Positions 9,425 to 19,115 are shown, counted from the first letter of the stretch. The stretch is DNA of 64,000 nucleotides from Arenibacter sp. ARW7G5Y1 (GCF_003201775.1 NZ_QJJZ01000016.1:1-64000), one strand, 5' to 3'. The notes: generated by a model from the sequence alone, not told the origin. Made by a program: numbers and translations.

Positions 9425-10300
9425 ATGAAAATTTTAAAAAAAATAATATATACAATGACCATATCCCTAATTATTTTTCTTCTCTTTAGTGTCATAATAC
9501 CTTTCGTTAGATTTAAAAGAATAAAGACCCCTGAGTTTATTGACCATGACAAAGTTAAGATTATTGGTCATAGAGGGGCTGCAGGACTTGCTCCAGAAAA
9601 CACTTTAGCCTCCTTTAGCAAAGCTTTGGAAATTGGTGTGGATATTATCGAATTGGACATACATCTATCAAGTGATGATCAATTGGTTGTAATGCACGAC
9701 TCCAATGTTAAAAGGACAACCAATGGAGAAGGTGAAATTGAAAATCTATCCGTTGAAGATTTAAAAAAATTAGATGCTGGTAGTTGGTATGATAAAAAAT
9801 ACGGTTCTGAAAAAGTACCTACGCTACCGGAAGTATTTGATCTTATCGACGGGAGATGCAAGGTGATCATTGAAATCAAATGGCCCCGAAAAGGCACATA
9901 TGATGGTATCGTAGAAAAACTTGTAACTTATTTGGAACAGGAAGAATTAAGCCAACAAGTTATAATACAATCCTTTGAAACAGCATACCTTAAGGAGATT
10001 TCCAGGATTAAACCTGCTTTGGAATGCCATCAATTGTTATTTGGTGATTCTTCTTTCTTCCCTGTCTATTATGATACCAAAATAAGATTTGGAAACTTCG
10101 AACCATTGGAAAACATCAGCTCCGTAAATACCTTTTATTTATACTTAGACGAAAAATCAAAAAGCATGTATGAAAAAAAAGGAATACAAACCGGTGTTTT
10201 TACCGTAAACAAAAAAGAGGATATGCTTAGAGCTGCCTCAATCGGTGCTAGTTATATCATTACCGATTTTCCGAATATCGCAAAAAATATCATGCGTTAA
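9425..10300 (+). CDS. glycerophosphodiester phosphodiesterase family protein
   Basis: Hydrolyses glycerophosphodiesters to glycerol-3-phosphate and an alcohol. The 291-residue protein has an N-terminal membrane anchor or signal (about 8-28), then a GDPD TIM barrel. The catalytic signatures are GHRGAAGLAPENTLASF (about 48-64), ELDIHLSSDDQLVVMHD with the metal-binding Glu/Asp and second His (about 77-94), and the C-terminal VFTVNKKEDM and YIITDFPN. The segment is visibly more A/T-rich than its surroundings. Its stop codon shares four bases (TTAA) with that of the convergent next gene. Confidence 0.9.
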   Translation: MKILKKIIYTMTISLIIFLLFSVIIPFVRFKRIKTPEFIDHDKVKIIGHRGAAGLAPENTLASFSKALEIGVDIIELDIHLSSDDQLVVMHDSNVKRTTNGEGEIENLSVEDLKKLDAGSWYDKKYGSEKVPTLPEVFDLIDGRCKVIIEIKWPRKGTYDGIVEKLVTYLEQEELSQQVIIQSFETAYLKEISRIKPALECHQLLFGDSSFFPVYYDTKIRFGNFEPLENISSVNTFYLYLDEKSKSMYEKKGIQTGVFTVNKKEDMLRAASIGASYIITDFPNIAKNIMR

Positions 10301-11016
10301 TGACTTGTAATTATTCCCTTTTTGGCTTCAAAATAGGGCTTCATATAATTATCATGAAAATCGGTATATCTTTTATTAACCTTAATAACATAAAAAAACA
10401 GGAGAAATGAAGTTAATATGGCTATAAAAATAAAGAATGTAGCCAAAATAAATAATGGAATATGATTCCTTATGCCATCAATGCCTAGTAAAAAAACCCA
10501 CAAACCAAAGGCTATAAGATTAGGTAAAAAATAAATAAAAAACCCAATGGAGGCATTGAGCAATTTGGCCAACATGTTCTTAACCTTTTTTCTAAAATAC
10601 ACATGCCCATAAAGATAGCCCAACCAAGAAAAAAAAATATGCTCTGATGCGGAATGTATTGTTTTCATCAGATCCAAAGAATAAAGTTCTATTCTTTTTT
10701 CAATAAGATGATTTGCATTCTGAACACCTACCCATGCCGAAATTACTATCAACATAGCAATGGAAGTCATCATAAACAAGTTAGGGTCTTCTTGAATACT
10801 TTCAATTACCCCATTTTCCCTATTTAAGAGTTGACCTATAATAAAGGTTATTACCGATATAAATGCAATACTGGAGTTATATGCCGCCTTTACCCGCCAA
10901 TTTATTTCCTCACGCATACTTTTAATTTCTTCAATATTAAAAACCACTATCTCATTTTTGCTAAGGTCAATGGTACTGTACAATGGTTTTCCTTTTGATT
11001 TTTTGGACTTTTTCAT
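10297..11016 (-). CDS. hypothetical four-span membrane protein
   Basis: I do not recognise the family. The 239-residue protein has a lysine-rich N-terminus (KKSKKSKGK), a soluble part to about residue 40, and about four hydrophobic segments: near 48-64, 83-100, 150-175 and 187-212. The layout is two pairs of helices separated by a charged stretch, with a short charged C-terminal tail. It is A/T-rich, like the convergent phosphodiesterase gene whose 3' end it overlaps by 4 bases. No catalytic motif can be seen. Confidence 0.65.
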   Translation of the reverse strand: MKKSKKSKGKPLYSTIDLSKNEIVVFNIEEIKSMREEINWRVKAAYNSSIAFISVITFIIGQLLNRENGVIESIQEDPNLFMMTSIAMLIVISAWVGVQNANHLIEKRIELYSLDLMKTIHSASEHIFFSWLGYLYGHVYFRKKVKNMLAKLLNASIGFFIYFLPNLIAFGLWVFLLGIDGIRNHIPLFILATFFIFIAILTSFLLFFYVIKVNKRYTDFHDNYMKPYFEAKKGIITSH

Positions 11017-11060
11017 TTAGCCTATTTTATTAAATTAAAACCTTTTATTCGTTTTTAACT

Positions 11061-12383
11061 TTAAACACTTTTTTTTATTCTTCCCAGTAATAGAGCGCCA
11101 ATTAAAAACAATAATCCCATCAAAATTGTTGCATTACGCATACTACCGGTAATTTGCGATATATACCCAAACAAAAAAGTTCCAATAACCAATCCTATTT
11201 TTTCTGCAACATCATAAAAACTAAAAAAAGAGGCCGTATCGGTCGTGTTTGGCAAAAATTTGGAATAAGTTGAACGGGCCAAGGTTTGAATGCCCCCCAT
11301 TACTAAGCCCACCAATCCTGCAGCAATGTAAAAATCTACTGGTGTTTTCAAGAAATAAGCATATACACATAAGAATATCCAAATAACATTAAGGCAAATC
11401 AAAGTATAAATATTTCCAAATACCCTGGATGATTTTGCCGATATAAGGGAGCCAAAAATTGCTACAATTTGGATGACCAAAATACTTATAATAAGCCCTA
11501 TCGTCCTTTCCTCATCGTTGCCCCATATAATCTCTTCTTCCCCATAAAAAGCCGCTATTAGCATTATGGTTTGTACTGCGGTGCTAAAAACAAAAAAAGC
11601 CACCAAATAGCGTTTTAATATTACCTCAGTACCTAACTGGTGCCAAACCGCTCTCAGTTCCCTAAAACCATTAAGGATTATATGGTCCCTTCTACCCTCC
11701 TTCTTAAACCCCTTGGGAAGAAAATGAAAACTGTACTGGGAAAACACTATCCACCAAAGACCTACCGTTAAAAAAGAGTACCTCATAGCCTTAATTTCGG
11801 CGACCCCGCCAGCGTCGGTTTCAATTCCAAAAAAATCGGGTTTCATGACCATGGCCAAATTGATCAGCAGCAAAATAACACTTCCTATGTAGCCCAGTGA
11901 AAAGCCTTTGGCACTAATTTGATCCTGTTGTCCTGGAAATGCGATATCCGGCAGGTATGAGTTGTTAAAGGCAAAACTTACCCAAAACCCCACCAATCCA
12001 AAAAAATAACAAATTAGACTGAAGTAAATATTCTCCAAGGAAAACCAATATAGCCCTATACAGGACAAGGCACCCAAGTAACAAAACAATTTCATAAAAA
12101 GCCTTTTGTTCCCCAAATAGTCCGCAATACCGGCCAAAATTGGTGTTATCAGTGCTATAAACAAAAATGCCGCCGAAGTAACATAGCTTATTAGGGGCGC
12201 CCTGGCTATTTCCCCTCCAAAGACCATGACCTTATCAATTCCCGCGACCCGGAATAAGGCTCCATAAAAAATTGGAAATATGGCGGAAGAAATTACCAGG
12301 CTATAAACAGAATTTGCCCAATCATAAAATGCCCAAGCGTTTAACAATTTTTTACTGCCTTTTATAGGTAGGATTCTAGTCAT
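11061..12383 (-). CDS. UMF1/Atg22-like MFS transporter
   Basis: The 440-residue polytopic protein has about 12 membrane segments. Its N-terminal signature LLNAWAFYDWANSVYSLVIS is the YDWANS motif of the UMF1 (Atg22-like) branch of the major facilitator superfamily. The yeast relatives export amino acids from the vacuole; bacterial substrates are unknown. The frame could start 13 codons earlier (12422). That extension would run through a perfect terminator hairpin (12388-12417) and encodes residues unlike the family, so the ATG at 12383 is preferred. Confidence 0.86.
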   Translation of the reverse strand: MTRILPIKGSKKLLNAWAFYDWANSVYSLVISSAIFPIFYGALFRVAGIDKVMVFGGEIARAPLISYVTSAAFLFIALITPILAGIADYLGNKRLFMKLFCYLGALSCIGLYWFSLENIYFSLICYFFGLVGFWVSFAFNNSYLPDIAFPGQQDQISAKGFSLGYIGSVILLLINLAMVMKPDFFGIETDAGGVAEIKAMRYSFLTVGLWWIVFSQYSFHFLPKGFKKEGRRDHIILNGFRELRAVWHQLGTEVILKRYLVAFFVFSTAVQTIMLIAAFYGEEEIIWGNDEERTIGLIISILVIQIVAIFGSLISAKSSRVFGNIYTLICLNVIWIFLCVYAYFLKTPVDFYIAAGLVGLVMGGIQTLARSTYSKFLPNTTDTASFFSFYDVAEKIGLVIGTFLFGYISQITGSMRNATILMGLLFLIGALLLGRIKKSV

Positions 12384-12387
12384 ATAC

Positions 12388-12417
12388 AAAAAAAAGCTGC
12401 TCCTATAAGAGCAGCTT
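12388..12417 (-). terminator. rho-independent terminator of the M48 peptidase gene
   Basis: AAGCTGCTC and its complement (12394-12402 with 12409-12417) form a 9-bp stem with a 6-nt loop. An eight-base U run follows on the minus strand. It ends transcription about 40 bases after the M48 gene and just before the ATG of the MFS gene. Confidence 0.85.
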
Positions 12418-12456
12418 CCCAATTGAAATTAGTAGTTAATATTTTTTTGCCCATCA

Positions 12457-13266
12457 CTATTGAAAAGAGGTAACTCCAAATTTTGCGGCTTCTTGCTTGG
12501 CCAAGGGCGCCCATTCTGTTAGATTGGCAATACGGGTTTCATTGGAAGGGTGGGTACTTAAAAATTCCGGGGGTGCACCGTCTCCACTATTGGCCTTCAT
12601 TCTTTTCCATAATTCGGCAGCCTCATCAGGATTATATCCGGCAATGGCCATAATCTGCAAACCAATTCTATCGGCTTCTGTCTCATGGCTTCTGCTAAAA
12701 GGAAGCATAACCCCAACCTGGGAACCAATACCATAGGCCTGATTGAATATATTTCGTTTTTGCTCATCCTGTATCACCACATTTCCGGCCACAGCTCCCA
12801 ACTGCTGTATGGTGCCGGCGCTCATCCTTTGCGCACCATGGTCCGCTAGGGCATGGGCCACCTCATGTCCCATAACCACTGCTACTCCAGTTTCCCCTTT
12901 GCATATTGGAAGTATTCCTGTATAAAAAACAATTTTACCACCCGGCATACACCAAGCATTCACTGTTTCGTCGTTCACCAAATTATACTCCCATTTGTAA
13001 TCCTGGAGGTAACCTGGGTAACCGTTGGCCGTTAGCCAACGCTCGGCAGCAGCTGCAATACGCTGACCTGTTTTGGTTATCATTTTTGCATCGTCCGTTC
13101 CGGTAATTACCTTGTTCTCTCCTAGAAATTGGTCATATTGCGCAAAAGCGGTTGGGAAGATCTGACTATTGGGATAAAAGTTCAAAACCTTTTGCCCTGT
13201 AAATGGATTGGTCTTACAAGCCACTACACCCAAAAAGACCACTATTACTAAAATAATTTTTTTCAT
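12457..13266 (-). CDS. M48-family metallopeptidase lipoprotein
   Basis: Zinc endopeptidase of the BepA/LoiP (M48C) type, presumably acting in the periplasm on outer-membrane or misfolded proteins. The 269-residue protein has a lipoprotein signal (lipobox VVAC, Cys17), the zinc motif HEVAH (about 134-138) and a downstream HETEAD (about 194-199) that supplies the third zinc ligand. There is no TPR region after the catalytic domain, so it resembles LoiP more than BepA. It lies 41 bases after the GH31 gene on the same strand and may be co-transcribed with it; a strong terminator follows. Confidence 0.92.
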   Translation of the reverse strand: MKKIILVIVVFLGVVACKTNPFTGQKVLNFYPNSQIFPTAFAQYDQFLGENKVITGTDDAKMITKTGQRIAAAAERWLTANGYPGYLQDYKWEYNLVNDETVNAWCMPGGKIVFYTGILPICKGETGVAVVMGHEVAHALADHGAQRMSAGTIQQLGAVAGNVVIQDEQKRNIFNQAYGIGSQVGVMLPFSRSHETEADRIGLQIMAIAGYNPDEAAELWKRMKANSGDGAPPEFLSTHPSNETRIANLTEWAPLAKQEAAKFGVTSFQ

Positions 13267-13307
13267 CTTAAGATTTAGATATTTATTCCCCGAAAATTAC
13301 AAAAAAA

Positions 13308-15710
13308 TTACTCGCCGATAATGTGCAGCACCGTAAAATCTTTGCTGATATGAATATTGTTGGTATTTCCATTCAACTGTACATCCTTTAAATCCACATA
13401 CTCATTGTCTACCTGGATCTGTTTAATTTTAAAGGGCAGTCCAAGAAGATTCAACTTGAAGGTTTTATACGAGGTTATAAAACTACCATCTTTAAACTGT
13501 TGTATTACCAGTTCATTGTCCTTCCCTTTAAAATTGAAGTTTCTAAGGCTGTACCTTCCTTTTTTGTAATCATAGCCATCCTGTCCGTCCTCATAAACGG
13601 TTGAAGTCTCCACCCCTTTTTTATAATACACATCCAACACCAATTCTTTAATTTCCAATTCGCCAACATATTGCTGAACCGGATATTTGGGTATCATGGC
13701 ACCTTCCTTGATGAAAATTGGAATTTTGTCCAATCCGGCAACCACCCATTTTTCCATACCACCAACCACGGCCTCATTCGTCCAATAATTATACCATACA
13801 CCCCTAGGAATGTACATCCTGCGTCCTTGAGCATTGGGTTCCTGTACCGGACAAATTAGAATTTGCTCCCCAAATATAAACTCATCGGTCCTAAAATGCG
13901 TCTGATGATCTTCTTGATCGAAATGCACCAATGGTTTCAGCATGGGCACTCCTTCTTTGGAATACCTATAGAACATAGTGTATAAATAGGGTAAAAGTTG
14001 ATACCGCAATTCAATAAATTTACGTACAATGTTGGTTACTTCATCATCAAAGGACCAAGGCTCCTGATCGCCATGATCGCCACTGGAATGCACCCTACAG
14101 AAAGGGTGGAACACCCCTAATTGTATCCATCTGGCAAACAGCTCGCCATTGGGCTGTTCCGCAAACCCACCAATATCGGACCCTACGAACGAATAGCCGC
14201 TCATACACATGCGTTGCGCCTGTACATTGGCAATCCATAAATGTTCCCAAGTGGCAACATTATCGCCCGTCCATGTAGAAGAATACCTTTGGGTCCCGGC
14301 AAATGCCGCCCTGGTAATTACAAAGGGTCTCTTTGGATATACGTACTTTTTAATTCCCTCGTAAGTGGCACGCACCATCTGCATTCCATAAACATTGTGG
14401 GCCTTTCTGTGCGAACAAGGGTGCCCGTCATAATCGTGCCGGGTATCCAAAGGTGCCGTCTTGGTAGGTACCTCCATGACTGCCGGCTCGTTCATATCGT
14501 TCCATACCGCATGCACCCCAATTTCCGACATCATTTCCTTATAGAGTTCGGCCCACCATTCCCTAACCTTGGGATTGGTAAAATCCGGGAAATTACATTC
14601 CCCGGGCCACACCTTACCTTTCATAAATGCACCATCGGCCCTTTTGCAGAAATAATCATTTTCAATGGCCTCCTGATATACCCAATAATCCTTATCTATT
14701 TTTATCCCCGGATCTATCATTACAACCGTCTTGAAACCATCGTCCTCCAAATCGGAAATCATTTTTTTTGGATTCGGAAAACGCGATTTATCCCAAGTAA
14801 AACATCTGAATCCGTCCATATAATCTATGTCCAAATAAATGGCGTCACAAGGAATCCTCATTTTTCGAAAATTCTTGGCTATTGCCCTTACATTACTTTC
14901 CGGATAATAGCTCCATTTGGATTGATGGTAACCCATAGCCCACATGGGCGGCAATTCTGGCGTCCCTGTTAAATTGGTATAGGCCTTGACCACTTGGCCC
15001 ATTTGGGGACCGTAGATAAAATAATAGTTCATCTCTCCCCCATCTGCCCAGAAACTGGTTACATTCCGCCGTTCATGCGCAAAATCAAAATTTGTTTTAA
15101 AGGTATTGTCAAAGTAAATTCCGTAGCACTTATTGCTATGCAGACCTATAAAAAATGGAATTGCTTTGTATAAAGGATCTTGATCCTTTCCATAGGCGTA
15201 TTGATCCGTTACCCAATTACTTACACGTTTACCTTTAAGATTGGAATGGGTTGCTTTATCCCCCAAGCCATAAAAGCTTTCCGCATTTTGGGTAATTTTG
15301 CTCATTTTTACAGAATTCCCCCCAAACTCATAATTCTCTTCCCAATGAAAACCGAGTTCATCCTCATTGATAATATTTCCTTCAAGATCCGAAATCTGGG
15401 TCCTTAAAGTCTTTTTATCCAATAACACCTTTAGTTTGGCGGTATATACCAAATATTCGGTAGGCGTCTCCTCTATCATAAGATGGTTGAACCCAACACT
15501 GGCATTTTCACTTATAGCATATGAAAAATCGGGCTCAAAAATATTTTCGGTAGCATATCTAAATCGCAATATACTGTCCCGCAAAACGGTCATCTCCAAG
15601 ATGACCCCGTTAGAGGTGGTAAAATACAATTTATCCGTATCCCTGTGAAACTCAACAATTGTATTGGGGTATAAATTGCCTTTGTATTCAAGTTCAGTAT
15701 TAGTAATCAT
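13308..15710 (-). CDS. glycoside hydrolase family 31 alpha-glucosidase
   Basis: Retaining exo-alpha-glycosidase acting on alpha-linked glucosides such as maltodextrins. The 800-residue protein has an N-terminal beta-sandwich, the (beta/alpha)8 catalytic domain with the GH31 nucleophile signature WNDMNEP (about 401-407), the acid/base region WTGDN (about 480-484), and C-terminal beta domains including a DUF5110-like end. No signal peptide is present, so it should act in the cytoplasm. It is 98 bases downstream of glgB on the same strand, which suggests joint work on glycogen or starch-derived oligosaccharides. Exact linkage specificity cannot be read from sequence. Confidence 0.92.
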   Translation of the reverse strand: MITNTELEYKGNLYPNTIVEFHRDTDKLYFTTSNGVILEMTVLRDSILRFRYATENIFEPDFSYAISENASVGFNHLMIEETPTEYLVYTAKLKVLLDKKTLRTQISDLEGNIINEDELGFHWEENYEFGGNSVKMSKITQNAESFYGLGDKATHSNLKGKRVSNWVTDQYAYGKDQDPLYKAIPFFIGLHSNKCYGIYFDNTFKTNFDFAHERRNVTSFWADGGEMNYYFIYGPQMGQVVKAYTNLTGTPELPPMWAMGYHQSKWSYYPESNVRAIAKNFRKMRIPCDAIYLDIDYMDGFRCFTWDKSRFPNPKKMISDLEDDGFKTVVMIDPGIKIDKDYWVYQEAIENDYFCKRADGAFMKGKVWPGECNFPDFTNPKVREWWAELYKEMMSEIGVHAVWNDMNEPAVMEVPTKTAPLDTRHDYDGHPCSHRKAHNVYGMQMVRATYEGIKKYVYPKRPFVITRAAFAGTQRYSSTWTGDNVATWEHLWIANVQAQRMCMSGYSFVGSDIGGFAEQPNGELFARWIQLGVFHPFCRVHSSGDHGDQEPWSFDDEVTNIVRKFIELRYQLLPYLYTMFYRYSKEGVPMLKPLVHFDQEDHQTHFRTDEFIFGEQILICPVQEPNAQGRRMYIPRGVWYNYWTNEAVVGGMEKWVVAGLDKIPIFIKEGAMIPKYPVQQYVGELEIKELVLDVYYKKGVETSTVYEDGQDGYDYKKGRYSLRNFNFKGKDNELVIQQFKDGSFITSYKTFKLNLLGLPFKIKQIQVDNEYVDLKDVQLNGNTNNIHISKDFTVLHIIGE

Positions 15711-15808
15711 GGTCGGTTAATTTTGAGAATACAAAAAAAATACATTCATATGAATTAAAGAAACGATATGCAGTGCAATTAAATTCTACAGCATTACAAC
15801 ACCCAAAA

Positions 15809-17704
15809 TCACTTGAAAACTACCACCCCTAGTGGTGGAATATTGATTTCCACAGACTTATCATATCCATGCCAAGCGGTTTTACCAATTTTCAAGGTAC
15901 CGTTTTTCATTCCGGTACCGCCATATTCGGTATCATCACTATTAAAAATCTCCTTTAATTGTCCCGATTTTGAAATTCCCATTCTATACTTCTCCCGCGG
16001 AATAGGGGTAAAATTGCATGCTATATAGATATTCTCCTTGGGGTCGACACCTTTTCTAATATAGGTTAGAACAGAATTTTGATGATCCCCATAATCTATC
16101 CATTGAAAGCCTTCCTGACTAAATTGTTTCTCGTACAGGGCAGGATATTCCTGATATAATTTGTTCAAGTCCCTTACTAATTTCTGGATGCCACTATGGA
16201 AATCATACTGCAAAAGATGCCAATCCAGACCTTTTTGGAAATTCCATTCGGACGATTGCCCGAATTCCCCGCCCATGAAAATTAAATTCGTCCCGGGATG
16301 GGTATACATATAACCAAAAAGCAATCTTAAGTTGGCAAATCGTTGCCATTCATCCCCGGGCATCCTATACAATAAGGATTGTTTGCCATAAACCACTTCA
16401 TCATGGGAAAAGGGCAACATAAAATTCTCTGTAAAGGCATAGGTAGCACTAAAGGTCAAATCGTTTTGATGGTGCTTCCTATAAATAGGCTCCTTCTTAA
16501 AGTATTCCAAGGTATCGTGCATCCATCCCATCATCCATTTCATTCCAAATCCAAGACCTCCCATGCTTACGGGTTTGGATACCATTGAAAACGAGGTTGA
16601 TTCTTCTGCGATCATCTGTATTCCTTCAAAATTGGAATAAACGGTTTCATTAAGCTCCCTTATAAAGGAAATGGCCTCCAAGTTTTCATTATTACCATAT
16701 ATATTTGGTTCCCATTGACCTTCATCCCTGGAATAGTCCAGATATAGCATGGACGCTACTGCGTCTACTCGCAGGGCATCGGCATGGAATTGATCTAACC
16801 AGAACATGGCATTACTGATCAAAAATGCCCTGACCTCATTTCTACCATAATTAAAAATCAAACTTTTCCAATCTGGGTGATATCCCCTTCTACTATCGGG
16901 ATGCTCATAAAGATGGGAGCCATCAAAAAATCCCAAGCCATGGGCATCTTCCGGGAAATGGGAAGGGACCCAGTCCAGGATAACCCCAATGCCATTTTGG
17001 TGCAATGTATCTACCAACAGTTTAAATCCTTCGGGCTTTCCAAATCTTGAAGTAGGAGCAAAATAGCCCGTTAACTGGTATCCCCAGGAGGGATCATAAG
17101 GGTACTCCATAATGGGCATGAACTCCACATGGGTAAAATTCATCTCCTTAACATATTTCACCAAATCTTCAGCCAATTCCGAATAGGTCAAGTAATCATT
17201 ATTGGGCTTTCGCTTCCAAGACCCCAAATGCACTTCATAAACAGCAAATGGTTTGTCCAGGGCATTTTTTACCTTTCTGGTCTTCATCCAGTTTTCGTCT
17301 CCCCAACGGTGTTTGTCTTCCCAGACCACGGAAGCTGTCATTGGTGGGTGTTCGCAGCTTCGGGCAAAAGGGTCTGCCTTTTCCGTTACCACTCCATGAT
17401 TTGATGAGTGGATAACGTATTTGTACAAAGTGCCTTTTTCCAACTCGGGAACGAATCCCTCCCAGATACCGCTTCCGTCCCAACGTACAAACAGTTGATG
17501 GGCCTCTCCGTTCCAATTATTAAAATCGCCCATCACGGAAACGGAACGCGCCGAAGGCGCCCAAACAGCAAAATATGTGCCTTTTACCCCATTGACCTCA
17601 GTAAGATGGGACCCCAACTTTTCGTACAATTTAAAATGTTTGCCAGCCTTAAAAAGATTTATATCAAAATCCGTAAATAAACTATGGGATACTACTTTGG
17701 TCAT
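15809..17704 (-). CDS. glgB: 1,4-alpha-glucan branching enzyme
   Basis: Introduces alpha-1,6 branches into glycogen. The 631-residue protein has an N-terminal CBM48 (about 35-120, YFAVWAPSARSVSVMGDFN), a GH13 barrel with GVILDWVPSHF, the nucleophile in ALRVDAVASMLYLDY (about 313), the acid/base Glu in MIAEEST (about 367) and FSHDEVVYGK (about 435), plus a C-terminal beta domain. It lacks the extra N1 module of long GlgB enzymes, as usual in Bacteroidota. Other glycogen genes (glgA, glgC) are not in the window. Its downstream neighbour is the GH31 glucosidase. Confidence 0.95.
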   Translation of the reverse strand: MTKVVSHSLFTDFDINLFKAGKHFKLYEKLGSHLTEVNGVKGTYFAVWAPSARSVSVMGDFNNWNGEAHQLFVRWDGSGIWEGFVPELEKGTLYKYVIHSSNHGVVTEKADPFARSCEHPPMTASVVWEDKHRWGDENWMKTRKVKNALDKPFAVYEVHLGSWKRKPNNDYLTYSELAEDLVKYVKEMNFTHVEFMPIMEYPYDPSWGYQLTGYFAPTSRFGKPEGFKLLVDTLHQNGIGVILDWVPSHFPEDAHGLGFFDGSHLYEHPDSRRGYHPDWKSLIFNYGRNEVRAFLISNAMFWLDQFHADALRVDAVASMLYLDYSRDEGQWEPNIYGNNENLEAISFIRELNETVYSNFEGIQMIAEESTSFSMVSKPVSMGGLGFGMKWMMGWMHDTLEYFKKEPIYRKHHQNDLTFSATYAFTENFMLPFSHDEVVYGKQSLLYRMPGDEWQRFANLRLLFGYMYTHPGTNLIFMGGEFGQSSEWNFQKGLDWHLLQYDFHSGIQKLVRDLNKLYQEYPALYEKQFSQEGFQWIDYGDHQNSVLTYIRKGVDPKENIYIACNFTPIPREKYRMGISKSGQLKEIFNSDDTEYGGTGMKNGTLKIGKTAWHGYDKSVEINIPPLGVVVFK

Positions 17705-17885
17705 GATTACGTTATTTAGTGCATAGTTCGGTCAACTTTGTTCCGTAGTTCAGTTATACGAACAGCAAATTTCCTCTAAAACCTAACTTTGCAAGTATAG
17801 ATATAAAAAATGGAACGCTTTTTGAAACAACAATAAAAATACAATAACATTTATAGATATTGATTAATCCCTAAAAATAATTATT

Positions 17886-18461
17886 ATGAAAAAAGTTACC
17901 TTATTACTCGGCGCATTCGTTGCAATATTTTTTATCTCTTGTGAAGGACCGGCAGGACCTCCGGGCTATGACGGTTTTGACGGTGAAGACGGAAAGGACG
18001 GAGAAGACGGGATAGAAGGACAGGTATTTGAAGTGGACAACATTGACTTCGACTATGATGCCGGGGGAGACATCTATTCCTACATAATTACCTATTCTGA
18101 TTTTACCAGTTTTCCTGTGTACGAGGCAGATGCAGTTTTGGTTTACCGATACGATGGCTCGGTAGACTATCAAGATAATACAACGGCAGACGCATGGAGC
18201 CTGATACCACAAAATTTCTTTTTGCCCGAAGGAACCATTCAATATACCAATGCCCATACGTTCATAGATGTTGAGATTTTTATTGATGGTAATTTTGACC
18301 TCGCCAATTTGGATCCCGGATTTACAGACAATCAATTGTTCAGAATTGTCATCCTACCAAGCCAATATGCTGAGTCCAAATTGGACAAATCCAATATTAA
18401 TGCGGTAATGAGAACTATTGGCGTTGAAAACAAAGACGTTAAGCGATTTACCTTGGATTAA
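17886..18461 (+). CDS. lipoprotein with short collagen-like Gly-X-Y tract
   Basis: A 191-residue lipoprotein: the signal ends FFISC with Cys19. Directly after the lipidated Cys come nine Gly-X-Y triplets (about 21-47; GPAGPPGYDGFDGEDGKDG and on), strongly acidic in the second half. A globular domain of about 140 residues follows, rich in Asp, Tyr and Phe. Such collagen-like lipoproteins are widespread in Flavobacteriaceae and their function is unknown. The acidic tract may bind calcium or form a trimeric stalk; this is a guess. It is a single-gene unit followed by a terminator. Confidence 0.8.
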   Translation: MKKVTLLLGAFVAIFFISCEGPAGPPGYDGFDGEDGKDGEDGIEGQVFEVDNIDFDYDAGGDIYSYIITYSDFTSFPVYEADAVLVYRYDGSVDYQDNTTADAWSLIPQNFFLPEGTIQYTNAHTFIDVEIFIDGNFDLANLDPGFTDNQLFRIVILPSQYAESKLDKSNINAVMRTIGVENKDVKRFTLD

Positions 18462-18482
18462 AATTGACCCTAAATATTATTG

Positions 18483-18517
18483 GCCCTTATTTCTTGTAGG
18501 AAATAAGGGCTATTTTT
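18483..18517 (+). terminator. rho-independent terminator
   Basis: GCCCTTATTTC (18483-18493) pairs with GAAATAAGGGC (18500-18510) over a 6-nt loop and is followed by TATTTTT. It lies 21 bases after the collagen-like lipoprotein gene. Confidence 0.85.
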
Positions 18518-18620
18518 ATACCTTACAATATGGTCAAGAAATTTGACCTTGGCCGGGAATGAAAGGAAGCTCCAATAATCCCGTCCAAACAAATGGAGAA
18601 GATCAAAAATAAAATACGCT

Positions 18621-19115
18621 ATGAAAAAATTTATATTCGCACTCTGTGTAGTGTTTATTGGATGTAAGGGAACATCACAGGAAAAAGAGGCATCCAAATT
18701 GGATTCCAAAAAGAAGGAGCACTTCAAGGTCAACAAAACGGAAGCTGAGTGGAAAAAACAGCTTACGGACATGCAGTTTTATGTCCTTAGGAAAGCAGGA
18801 ACGGAAAACCCGGGATCCAGTGAATTGTTGAACAATAAACAAAAAGGCGTATATACCTGTGCCGCCTGCGGAACCGAACTTTTCAAAAGCGAACACAAAT
18901 TCGATTCTGGAACGGGATGGCCTAGTTTTGATAGGGAAATCAAAGGTAACGTTGCCTTTGATGTGGATTACAATTTAGGATATGCCCGAAAAGAAGAACA
19001 TTGCGCAACTTGTGGTGGCCACTTAGGCCATGTCTTTAACGATGGCCCTAAAAATACCACTGGCGAGAGACACTGCATCAACGGTGCCGCCTTAAATTTT
19101 GTGCCTCAAAAATAG
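18621..19115 (+). CDS. msrB: peptide-methionine (R)-S-oxide reductase, lipoprotein form
   Basis: Reduces methionine-R-sulfoxide in oxidised proteins. The 164-residue protein starts with a lipoprotein signal (lipobox FIGC, Cys15), so it acts in the cell envelope rather than the cytoplasm. The MsrB domain spans about 42-163. Zinc-binding Cys pairs are at about 80/83 (CAAC) and 128/131 (CATC). The fingerprints GTGWPSF and GHVFNDGP are intact, and the catalytic Cys is in RHCING (about 152). An envelope MsrB would need an exported source of electrons, not seen nearby. It is a lone gene followed by a hairpin at 19153-19182. Confidence 0.94.
   Translation: MKKFIFALCVVFIGCKGTSQEKEASKLDSKKKEHFKVNKTEAEWKKQLTDMQFYVLRKAGTENPGSSELLNNKQKGVYTCAACGTELFKSEHKFDSGTGWPSFDREIKGNVAFDVDYNLGYARKEEHCATCGGHLGHVFNDGPKNTTGERHCINGAALNFVPQK

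Noticed and set aside
12384-12422. N-terminal extension of the MFS transporter by 13 codons
   Set aside because: It would be encoded by the terminator hairpin of the upstream gene, and the residues are unlike the family. The ATG at 12383 gives the normal start.
14241-14972. 243-residue plus-strand frame inside the GH31 gene
   Set aside because: Antisense shadow of a conserved catalytic domain; no similarity to any known protein pattern.
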